64,000 nt of DNA from Trichoplax adhaerens (Eukaryota > Placozoa > Uniplacotomia > Trichoplacea > Trichoplacidae): NCBI RefSeq assembly GCF_000150275.1, contig NW_002060946.1:7850011-7914010 (forward strand), given 5' to 3'. The notes beneath the pieces are model-generated. The model saw nothing but the letters and a program-made list of their open reading frames with translations. It was not told the origin of the DNA and did not search any database. Position numbers and translations under genes: made by a program. Of the stretch, positions 26,701 through 37,783 are shown in pieces (the stretch's first letter is position 1; each line of letters opens with the position of its first letter).

Positions 26701-29700
26701 CATTCCATATCTAAGAATTTAGACAATTACCACTACTGTTAAAAAGGCCATGTGTAAAACTTTTATTCATATATATGCATTAATAAGATTCAAATACCTC
26801 CATTTGACACTCATTAATCCAGCTTTTAGTAGACTGTAGTCTTTTATTTGAACTCCACCAGAAAGAAAGACTTTCACCATTGGAAGTAAATTCAAATCCT
26901 TCCAAACAATTCCAACATGAATTTAACTTCTCAGTTTCTTCTATACCGTATTCCTTAATATTCCACAGCTGAAATGGAGAATTTATTAGTCGTTTATTAT
27001 AATTAATTATTGCTAAGATTTCTATATTTATAGTAAGTAATAAAGGCTCAAAATTTACCACTAAAATTGCGCTTATTCATAGGCGTAATTACGCTTATTC
27101 GTAAGAGCAAAATACACTGGTATGAATAAAATTTAAACTGCAGACTAAAGGTTAAAAAAATTATTGAGAATTACAGCTACATTGACAATATTGCCTCCTA
27201 CTTGAATATCTTTTTTATTCACTGCAATCGTTAAAAGAACAGGGTTTTGACTTATAACTGGACAAAATTGTAACCATCGGCATTCAAGTGTAGGCGTCTT
27301 CACTCCAGCACAATTTATAAAAGGTACACGTTCATGAATGTCCATATTGTAAATTTCCCATTTCTTATTCTGCTTCTTCTGTAATAAAGATATTTATAAA
27401 CGATAAAATCAAATATTCAGTATTGAATTCTAGCTTACACTTTCCTAAAGTATATAAAATTCTAGGAATTTTATTGATGAATACTATCATCAATTATCGA
27501 AACTTATCAATAATTAAGACTCATCGAAAGAAAATACTTTGAGCTAAGGTGGGGATAAAATAAAATTGTCTGCATTTATATTTTACCTCTACTAATATAT
27601 ATGAGCATGCCTAGTATATCAATTATATTATCTGTATCAACATTATTACAGTTTCTATGTATACTTTTATAATTTAAACAAACTAACCCTCACTGTAGCG
27701 TAGGCAATTAGCCTTCCATCGGCCGATATTCTAACTTCATGAATATATGCCTCTCCAATTGACAAACTGCATGCGGTTTTAAATGTTTCATAATCTTTAA
27801 CCTTTATAAATTCAAATATGAAGTAAGTTTTACAATAGATAATAAGCATCTGGACTAGCTTTTTCTAATTTTTTCATTTTATAGTTAATATTTCTTTTCG
27901 ATATCGCATACTATACTACCATGCATGCATACTGCATAGGTTATATTTATTTCTTTAAATCTGCTCACCATAATTGTACAATCACTCTTGCCATTATTTT
28001 TGGTATATGAAAATTTTAGATTTCCATATGCTGGATTTGAACAGCTTGGAACAACATCTTCCCAGCTTTTACCCATTATTTTAGACGCTTTCCACAGGCT
28101 CTGATCTGTGTCGTCATCAGGATACCTACAATTAAGAGAATAGTCTGCATTAATCAAAAAGTATGGTGAAGAAACTTAATAAAGGTTATTAATCTAGTAG
28201 CCACATGGTTACATGCAGTACACAACATTAATCAACACATACATATGATATCAGATGGCGATTATGACGATTAAAGTGAACAGTTTTAACTCTTTATTAT
28301 AATCAAACGGTTGAATTGCATTATATAAGATTAAGACTCAATGTAAAAAGAGATCATTTTCACCCAGTAATCATCCAGCGGCGACTTCTATTGCATTTTA
28401 TCTGATCACATGCCAGCTTTCTGGCTTCCTTGAGAATACTGCTGTCTTTTTTAGCGCAGTACAACAGAAACTGTATAAAATCTCCATTATCAGTATCTAA
28501 GTAAGACTCGTAACGATGTAATAGCCGCAAAAGTTCTTCAGATTTTGTAGCATCCTAACCATGAGATACAATTAACATTAATGCTTAATACTTCTATACC
28601 TGAACGATTTTAATTGACTATCTTTAATCTAAGGTATAATTACTATTTCTGCAACTTAATATTACCTGTCGATTTATTTTTAAGTAGCTAATGTAATCTT
28701 GCAAATCTTCACGCAAATTAAATAACTCGACAATTTTGAGCTTTTCTATCATCCAACGATAATTTGACATTATTTCACGAAGAAATTGATCATCTGCTGC
28801 TTGAATTGCGTGATGCACAAGATGCTGGAAGTAATAGCCATCATCAAGATATAAATGCCAGTCTCTTTTGCATTGCAGAGCATAGCCTTGAATAAGGGAG
28901 TGATTTAAATGACGCCAGTAACTTTGATTGCTTTCCTGTGGTGATGGTGATATTCGCAGATAATCAACCATGAGATCGTGTAAAACACAGTAAAGTCTAT
29001 TGGTTGGATCACTTGGGTAAAGATCGAGAATATACATATATATAAGTTTGAAATGAATAATAAACAATATTATTAATGCCGGATCGAGTATTGCCGGTAT
29101 GTAATGACATGCTTAAAAATATTACTACGGCCCCTTCGTTTCGGTAAAAGTAACGTAGTAAACCACAATGGTAAAATACTTAATTTATAATATTGGTAAT
29201 CATTCTGCATCAGTGGAACAGTAACTAGGGTATAATTATGACGTTATGTAGATTTGATTAGAATAACTTATAAGCTACCAATATTAGTACCAGTCGACAA
29301 CTTAGCTCAAAATTTCCTGGGCAGATATATTCCAGTAATTCTACATTATCGATGTTGACTTAAACGTCAATTACTCAGCAAGAGCGCTTACCAACTGATT
29401 GTTCTATCTACGTAATACTATGTGATCCACCACGGTGAATCACTGAAACTTGTTAAACTAATAGGAGGGTAAAGACAGCTTAAATATATACTTTTGCAGT
29501 ACAGAAAATTTTGATGGCTTTGGCAGTTGCCGGTAGTAAAATACCGGTAAAGTAATACTATGAAAGCTGATAATTTCGTCATGGATCTTTTCTCACCTAC
29601 TATCACTCTCAATAAGTTTCAACAATGACTTGCTACTCAATTCTTCCAGCAAAGATTCTGCTGTGATTCGATCACATCTCCATAAAGCCATTATTGAGTT

Positions 29701-32700
29701 AGTCGGAATGGCAACTTTTTTGAAAACACCAAGGAGTAAAAACAGCCGTCGTGCTTCATCGTCTAGCTGTTGAATACTCAAACTAAAAGTACCATATAAA
29801 TTGAATTCATAGTTAGCTAATCTATTTCGATTTCCTTTCCTTTCGATAACCGCAACGGCATCTATCCATTGCTTATCAGAATTTAAACGTAAACCACCAA
29901 TTAATGCGATCGCTAATGGTAGTCCACCACAGCTTTTAATAGCTCGTATAACATAAGGGTTCTCCTGCAAATTCTTTACATCTTCAGCACGACGGTACTT
30001 TGCTAATAGTTGCACTGCCTCATCATCTGTAAATCGGTCCTATAGCAAGAAAATTTGAGTCAAGCACTAACTTGATAGAGATTATTAATTGAAGGTAAAA
30101 ACTGTATTAATATTTGGACTAACAGACGCCGGGATACAATAGTGATCGAGCTCATTATCAGGATAGATAAATCGTGAGGTGATAATTGACTTTTTTGCAA
30201 ACTTTAGATATGGGTAGTAAGATTCTCTCCAAACATCGTCAAAAACGAACAAAGCCATCGACGTTTCATAATTATCTACAAATTTTATAGCAAAAATGCG
30301 GTTATTTACAATTTTCATAATCGTTGCGATGAGCTATATCTAAGAATTTCAGAATTACGATATTATTGATATACCATTGTAAGCTAGATTATTGCTAATC
30401 AATTAGAAACATGACACTATTCCGTACTTAACTATAACTGTTTAATTTAATTTGAATTATTTATTGTTACAATAATGGTAGCTATTTGTACCATTTACAT
30501 ACTTTCTAGATAGAGAGAGAGATAAGACTCAATTTCCTCTAAATCCTGAGGTACTTGTTTCCATTCAATGCCAAGCTTAATGCAAAGACCTTTCAGCTTG
30601 CTGAATAATTTATCTTCACTGATATCACCTTTATGATTCAAGACATAAACGACCCGATCTTAGACCTCAAAAGATTTCCTACGTTAGATGAATACTGGAA
30701 CACAACTTTATGCTTATAAAATAAGTTAGCGAATTTTAAACAACTAAATATGGATAAATGAACTAGCTAAACTAAGCTATTTGTAGAAAATCAAAGAAAT
30801 CTAGTGAGATCTGTGAGATGTAATCAGAATTCTATAATTTAAATTTAGTACAAACGAATAAATTGCTGATTTCTCACTCATTCAAAAAAGGAATTATGAG
30901 CACTTGAATGTACACTAAGCCTTATAATTGACAAAATAGATGAAACTGTTTATTTTGAATAGACCGTAAATATGCTGGGGCAGTATCACGAAGGAATTAC
31001 GACATTATCTTCAAAAATCTTTAATCATTAACCATGTATGTCACTCTATTATTCAATTTATATAAGACTAATTAATAGAAGTGCCCCTCGAACTAATTTT
31101 ATCCAGTTCGTTTATTTATTTATCTACAAGTCCGAAGCTTATAAAGCATACACATACAGTATATAATTGAAAATACCTTAAACATAGCAAACGTTATCAT
31201 TTCATCTCAATGTTCATAATCAACTAAGATACCATAAGTATAGGTAGAATTATCATTCCATGTCAATCTAGACTATCAACTGTAAGGACTAAAGTGCATA
31301 GACAGAATTTCATACCTATTTTAACCCAGTAAACACCGCCAGTTTCAAAGCATCGATCAACTTCCGCAGTATGTCTGATAGCTTGACTCACAGCAATTGT
31401 TTTGCCGCTTCCAGCCATACCGTGAACCAGAATACGTCCGCCAGTTTCGTCAATTTCCTTCAATTTACTTGATATTACAGCTATAAAATCCGTACGTACT
31501 ATATAATGACTTGTCGGAGTTGGAGGAACATCACGAAGGTCTAAAATTGAAATTTTTTGAATTATGTAGGATTCATACTCGTATTCAAGCTAAGTTAATA
31601 CTTATTATGAATTTGGTGCTGAAATGATTACGATTTCAGCAACTAAATAGCAACGTCAGTTTCGTTAACTTGGCGCTATAAGTTTTAAGAATTAAAGCTT
31701 TACAGCTTCAATAAGTAAAAAAAATATAGTGATACTGTTTCAATTGTCAATTATTACGCGTAGAGAAGCAAACTTATCCATATTCAGATTATCACATTTA
31801 AAAATTTGAAACAATGTCTGCTATATAATACTAAAAAATTTATAACCAACATTGTAATCTAATGTTACGGCGTAATTTATATAAAAATAATTCCCATCTG
31901 TGCTGTAATAATCAAATAAAAAATCTCTGTGCACAGCAAATTCTATTGCAATGAAACGATACTTAAATAACGATATAACCAGCTAGTAAAGCAGTAAATA
32001 TCACTACAATACTTAACGATTGTAGTTCGACGTTGGCATAAAAATAGCTATAGAATTAGTGAGAAACATTAGCGATAAAAACTTGGGAAGAATTTTAAAA
32101 CAACTAACTACATATACAGTAATAAAAAGGGCCGATATAGTACTCTGTGAATAACGATTGAGCAAAGTTAGCAGTAGCAGAGATTAACAGTCTTTTCCAT
32201 TTTTAAAGATTAAATATTTTATGAAAGACTAAAAGTTACTATGCTAATAAATTAAAATATCGTTGTAGCTATCGTTGGTAAGTTTTTATAGCTCAATCAA
32301 AAACAAAACATTCTACTTATTTATAGGCCAATTAAGTAATGAAAGAAGGAAGAAAGTAAGCTCCTTTAAGATACAAGTGACAGAATATTTAAATCGATCG
32401 CGAATAATACTAACCTACTGTCGGCATTACTAATACATCAGGATCTTCCTCAGCTTCTTTCTTCAGCTGTAAGCCAATATTTTGTATGTACTCAGCTCCA
32501 TGGTTTTGCAAAATGTAGCAAAATTGATTAAAGTCCTCATCTCCTCGACGTTTGAGTATTATAATAAGCTTATTTGCTTTTTCTTTATTGGACCGGCAGT
32601 CTCTTAGAATGTCAACCTCTTCATCTGATAGGATTTGTTTAGCTCTAAGATCGAATAAGATATCCTCTACAGGAATGTCGTTAATAATCTCATAACGATG

Positions 32701-32739
32701 TTTTTCGATGACCTGATTAACATGTTTGCTTATCCCCAT
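23728..32739 (-). CDS. APAF1: Apaf-1-like CARD-NB-ARC-beta-propeller protein, 19 exons
   Basis: Apaf-1 relatives are cytosolic ATPases that oligomerise into an apoptosome and recruit caspases through CARD contacts. Nineteen exons join in phase to 1446 residues (human Apaf-1 is 1248): 32415-32739, 31316-31540, 30503-30628, 30124-30275, 29597-30039, 28666-29011, 28364-28554, 27912-28125, 27694-27801, 27175-27378, 26798-26968, 26366-26710, 25822-26241, 25452-25634, 25037-25177, 24678-24854, 24339-24533, 24121-24186, 23728-24036. Residues 1-95 form the CARD. The NB-ARC core has P-loop GMAGSGKT (149-156), Walker B LFVFDDVW (233-240), sensor ITSR (256-259), GLPLA (315-319) and LHD (434-436). From about residue 500 the chain is beta-rich with only scattered WD-like strand ends (LWNIK, IWNVE), so the propellers are highly diverged. 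ATG 32739 is the first in-frame ATG after an upstream stop and aligns with the Apaf-1 start. Regulation by cytochrome c cannot be judged. Confidence 0.9.
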
Positions 32740-33810
32740 GCTCCTTAAACGTACATTATCTTCAAAGCAAAGAGTCTTTAATAAGCCGGTTTGATTGCAC
32801 CAAGTATTTTGTAAATCAGTTTTAACCAACTGAGTTCCTAATGATACTTACCAATAATTCGACCAATTTCCCTATCTAACGACAGTGTCAGATTAGTTGC
32901 TGTTTCATATTAGTAAAAAAATAATCTTGACAGATTATTATTACTTTACTCAGCTATGCAGTTGCTACCACTTATACGTTGAGTCAGAAATGCGGCAGAC
33001 TAGGTCTTAGTTGCAGCAAGTTCGTTCAAGACAGCAACGTGGGAAAATAGAAACGCTGATGACTTTAGCTGTTAGTATTACTAAAAATACTTGGACAATT
33101 ACTAAAGACCGCAGAATCACCTAACACGGAAAAGTCAGACTAATTAAATGCAGGTATATTAATCATAATATACGGTAATCAATTAGTATGCACAAACTAC
33201 ATGGTATAACAGCTATACCCACCCTCAATCAGCACTTGCATAATTAGGTAATAATCATCTCGGATCTAGGATATGAATTCATGACCAGGCACAAAAATAG
33301 ACTAAATATAGCCGATCAATCATGTGATCAAATGCCTATTATATACCCTAATGTTTGAAATAAATTTTAAAGAATGTATTAGCTGCGCCGCAGCAAACAT
33401 CAAAATAGAGGATACGTTATGGATGTAGACTAAAGCAGAATTTAGTTTAATGTGATTTTTATATCATTTAATTAGCCAATATAATAAGCGACAATTACTT
33501 TATTTTTTGGTGCTATAAAGATGCTTTTGGATTTTGAGTGAACTAGAAAATTTAACTTAATTTATTCAATTAGACCGTTTCTAAGAGGATCGATTGCATT
33601 CTAGCTAATAATGACGTTGAATTAGTGAATGTTAGTCAATTTACATAACCATTAGTTTAACCATAAACTTAAAAACATCTTACTTGCGTAAAAATCGATC
33701 TGTGGTTGGATCAACAAATAATAGTGAGAGTAAACTATCAAGATCACGATAATCCATTAAAAGGTAATGTTTAGATCTCAATAAAGATACACCAGCTTAT
33801 GAATAGCGAG
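32740..33810. other. Upstream region of the Apaf-1-like gene
   Basis: It probably contains the promoter and 5' untranslated exons. A short open segment near 32854-32907 (minus strand) has an acceptor before it and a perfect GTAAGT donor after it, so it could be a 5' or alternative exon. Nothing else is supported. Confidence 0.45.
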
Positions 33811-34274
33811 TAGGGAATGCGAATTATCTAATTACAATTCGAATCATCGTGATTGTAACTTATTTATGGTAGATTGTAAATTATCGTAGAAATGTACCGT
33901 GATAGGACATATCGTAATCTGACTATTCTGTATTAATCATCAGATGTCTATGTTCGTAAATACTGTTGTCTACATTAGGGAGCAGTAGCTAAAATTAATG
34001 TCTATTTCAGTGAATGATTTCAAAGTTAATCGTACTACTTATGATTCATGAACTATTGAGGAAGAGTATATAAAAGCAGCATATCGTGTAATAAAGTTAA
34101 TTCTTAAATTTAGTGTTTAACGTAAAATACGAGGCCTTCAAGTTTTTGTGTAGTCTGCTAGTAGAGCAAAAGTGTTCCTGATAGAGCAGATATCTTTCCT
34201 TGATACGTGATTCAAGGAATTGACTTATTATTGATCGTAAATTACGTTATCTTGTTGTAAAGCTGTTTTGTAAC
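33811..34274 (-). mobile_element. Truncated copy C of the ~630-bp dispersed element
   Basis: The reverse complement of this stretch matches the first ~465 bp of copies A and B, from the GTTACAAAACAGC terminus through the internal 153-bp block, then stops; the last ~160 bp of the element are missing. Its internal block has the same relative orientation as copy A. It lies head to head with copy B, 125 bp apart, forming an imperfect ~300-bp palindrome. No target-site duplication is visible, and it is more diverged than A and B. Confidence 0.8.
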
Positions 34275-34399
34275 AGGTTCATTGTCAATTTCTGCAATTC
34301 TCGTATCCGTAAGTAGCCTTATTAATCTGTCTCGAGCGAATAAGATGACGTTAGCTCCATTTATAGTTAGCCCTTAAAGACAAAACTAAATTATTAACT

Positions 34400-35033
34400 G
34401 TCACAAAACAGCTTTGCAAGAAGATAACGTAATATACGATCAATAAGTCAATTCCTTGAACCACGTATTAAGGAACGATATCTGCTCTATCAAAAACATT
34501 TTTGCTCTACTAGCAGACTACACAAAGACTTAAACGCCTCGTATTTTACGTTAAACACTAAGTTTGAGAATCCACTTTATAACACGATATACTGCTTTTA
34601 TATACTATTCCTCTATAGTTCATGAGTCATAGTTAGTACGATTAACTTTGAAATCATTTACTGAACTAGATATTAATTATAGCTACTGCTCCCTTAATGC
34701 AGACAACAGTATAATAGGGAATGCAAATCATCTACTTACAGTTCGAATCATTGTGATTGTAATTTACTTATGGTAGATTGTAAATTATCGTGGAAATGTT
34801 CCGTGATAGGACATATCGTAATCTGACTATTCTGTATTAGTCACCAGATGTCTACGTTCGTAAATACTGATTAATTTCAGTACGTGTATAAGTGTCACTG
34901 TCATAAAAAGTCAGTGCTATATTAAAACACAGTATATCCAAATTAGAAGTTAACTAAATAAGGATAGGCTAACAGAATTATCCTAACATAGATATTTCTA
35001 CTCTAATACAGTACTGTATATAACACTGTCACA
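34400..35033 (+). mobile_element. Non-autonomous dispersed element, copy B (634 bp), flipped internal block
   Basis: Full-length copy with the same termini as copy A. It is flanked by TTAACT at 34394-34399 and 35034-35039, an independent target-site duplication that confirms the element ends. The 153-bp block at 34712-34864 is the reverse complement of the block at 2880-3032 in copy A, while the sequence on both sides keeps the same orientation. The block is bounded by CAGTA and TACTG. No coding capacity is present. Confidence 0.82.
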
Positions 35034-35039
35034 TTAACT

Positions 35040-36736
35040 CATTTGAACTTATATACACAATTACAATAGATATGCTAAGTATAAATATTTTTATCATGAC
35101 AATTCATGCGTGCATATGTGTGCAGGTGTGTTCAAATTGCTGCCTACAGCAACCAGTAAATGATGGATAGGAAGATAATCTTCATCATGTTTGTAATTGG
35201 ATCGATTATTCTAAATATTGCGGATTATTATAGGTTAATTTTCATAATGATAGCAATAAGTTCATGAACTTCAGCAATTAGTAAACCACTATATATAGCA
35301 TTAATATTTGGTGACTATCAAAATGTTAAGACCGACGATCACAGATTATCATAACATATCGCAATATTAGAAGTTACGGAAGTTATAAAAGGTAAGATGA
35401 CTGTCAATCTACTCCCTATTCTTGTTTTACCGCAAACAATCTAATCTTGCTTCAACAAATGAAATTCCTTAATATTTATTAAGCTGTTAGCAAGAGTGTT
35501 GTATAATATCCCCTTAAAATTCAGCCATGGGCGTAACCGATCAACTTCCGCGTTTAAATCATTTTATTCAATAGGATCTTTAAAGTTTCACTGAGATCAT
35601 AGCTTATTTTGTGCTATTTAGGCCACTTCCATACTTTTATTACACCACAGAACCAATAAGTCCTTCTTTTAAGACGCTAATTTACTCTAAAATTTCTAGT
35701 TTCGACCATCAGCTACACACTTAAATATAAATTAGTTGATCAGGACTTCCAGTTTTATCACCGATAACAAAAGAAATTTTTCATTAGCATTGATCTTTTA
35801 TAGAAACCATCTGAGTGAAGGAATACAATTAAAGTGCTTTACATCTGTCTACAATACCAAGAATGAGATGACGTTTTCTATATCATGTCTATTGTATTAT
35901 GATTAACATAATTGCTACATTTTAAAGCTAAACTACAAGTTGTATAACAACAAGCGCTAAAGTTGATTTCCCTTTTTTAAACAATTATATCGTATCGATA
36001 TACTAATCGCTTTTATCATGATCAATAGTACTGTCATTCTAAGCTTATTTATTCGTTAATTAATTGGATGTTTATCGTTTTCAGATGATTCTGTATTGAG
36101 AATGCGGAAGGATAGCAGTTTCCGGCGAATAGAATATTGCCATTCCAGCATCTGGATTCCACATTGATTGATATGTAATTGATCAAATTCAAAATGATTT
36201 ATGAAGGCAGGCAAAACACGGTTATTATCAATAAATGAAGTGTTAACGGCCTAATTTTACATGTTTATCGATGTATAATTCATTATGTTTATGTAAATTT
36301 TACGTCTTTTACAAGTTTTGACCAATAATTAAAGACAAAGCCAATGTTTACAATAGAGCTTATTTCATGGATATTATCTCTACTGAAATAGCTCTACTTT
36401 TAATATTTGGATGCATTATTTTTACATCAGATACTAGCCGGATAATCTAGAGGCAAATACATTTATTTATGTATAAGGCACATCAATAAATTGCATTATA
36501 TTTTAATTACTGAATTATGCCTTAAATTATAGCATTCATCGAGCAGTTACAATTAAAATTACCAAGGAAAGAACCTAGTAGGTTTGACATTCCCAGAAGA
36601 TTTATTTCTATCATATACCATCTTCTTTGGGATAATCAACAACCAGGTAAAAATATACTTCAAATCGGTGAACTCAAGCTTAAAATGGTATAAGCCATCT
36701 CTAAGCATACTTCGAAGAAGAACTTCTATCCTAAAT
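35040..36736. other. Spacer upstream of the divergent GPCR
   Basis: AT-rich sequence without a recognisable gene. The last 150 bases (36584-36736) continue the reading frame of the downstream receptor and could extend its N terminus. Confidence 0.45.
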
Positions 36737-37783
36737 ATGGATAATACTACCATTACTACCATTACTACCATCAATAACAGCATTGCTATTATTAAAATTC
36801 ATTCTACAAACACTTTAACCTTCCTTTATTGCTTACCCGTATTTCTTGGCATTTTCATTCTCATTTCCAATGGATTACTGATTTATCTTATTCTTACGCG
36901 ACGGCATTTGTGGAAAAGGGATCATATTAGATTAATTAATATGTGTATTGCTGCCCTATTCTTGTCAATATTTTATTACATTCCACATCATTGGATTTCC
37001 AAGAATAAGACGACATTTTTATATCATTTACAATATCCAATACGTGACTTTCTTATCGCCTCTTTCAATTACCATTTAACTATCGATGCGCTGGAGAAAA
37101 CCATTATTATTGCCTATCCAATCAGCCATGATCGCATTATCAAGACTAGTCGTGCATTTACTAGCGTAGCTATCGTTTGGTTGGCTTGTTTAATCATCGG
37201 CTTTTGCCCTATATTTACTTTCCGCAAATTTAGCATAAACAATACCTCTGCAATCTACTCAGACTTGGGTATCATCCGCTGCAATTATGTATTTTATGTT
37301 GCTTTCTATACCTTTTGCTTTATTATTCCTATAGTTATCATATTTTGCTGCAATATCTATCTTTGTATCGTTAGTTTGCGACATTTAAGAAAAATTCAAC
37401 GTTTGGCAAAGGCGGCTAATAAAGAGAGAGGAAGAAGACATAAAATTCGCCTAGCTATTAAGCAATTTCGAGCTGTCAGAGTAGTCATCCTTACAACGGG
37501 AACTTTTATGATGTTAACTTTTCCTTATTATATTTGTATCTTGATTGGCTTTAGCTTGCATACCAGCCGTAATCCGGCAACAATTCTCGAACAAATACTT
37601 CTTTCAAAGCAAAGCGCTTACTTTGCATTTACTACGAAAGCTGTTCTACAAGAAATTGCCTTTGCATTTCCAGCGATTAATCCAATTATTCTTGTTCAAT
37701 TTACGCATGATATTCGAATTGCTATGAGTAATTTTTTACATTTCACCTCAAGATCAAGAAGGCTGCCAATTAATAAAACATGA
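36737..37783 (+). CDS. Highly divergent class A-like GPCR, intronless
   Basis: A single-exon frame predicts seven hydrophobic segments in class A layout, 348 residues from the ATG at 36737. An upstream in-frame ATG at 36584 would give 399. The later start is preferred because it yields a normal short, glycosylated N terminus (sequons at Asn3 and Asn13) and a length like the other receptors here. TM1 has SNG (Asn45 as the 1.50 residue), but most other landmarks are altered. TM2 has no acidic residue, DRY is replaced by EKT (120-122), the TM6 motif is TFPY (261-264) and TM7 is NPIIL (315-319). A long basic third intracellular loop (about 214-248) is retained. The extreme N terminus contains three 9-bp repeats (36746-36772) encoding Thr-Thr-Ile. 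It is likely a receptor of a lineage-specific family; G-protein coupling is uncertain. Confidence 0.8.
   Translation: MDNTTITTITTINNSIAIIKIHSTNTLTFLYCLPVFLGIFILISNGLLIYLILTRRHLWKRDHIRLINMCIAALFLSIFYYIPHHWISKNKTTFLYHLQYPIRDFLIASFNYHLTIDALEKTIIIAYPISHDRIIKTSRAFTSVAIVWLACLIIGFCPIFTFRKFSINNTSAIYSDLGIIRCNYVFYVAFYTFCFIIPIVIIFCCNIYLCIVSLRHLRKIQRLAKAANKERGRRHKIRLAIKQFRAVRVVILTTGTFMMLTFPYYICILIGFSLHTSRNPATILEQILLSKQSAYFAFTTKAVLQEIAFAFPAINPIILVQFTHDIRIAMSNFLHFTSRSRRLPINKT

Noticed and set aside
29340-29410. tRNA-like A-box (CAGTTGGTAAGCGC on the minus strand) in an intron
   Set aside because: No acceptor stem, anticodon arm or B-box with correct pairing can be drawn, so a tRNA or tRNA-derived SINE is not supported.
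36584-36736. N-terminal extension of the divergent GPCR from the upstream ATG
   Set aside because: Open but compositionally like spacer, and it would give an unusually long N terminus with an extra hydrophobic patch; kept only as an alternative start.
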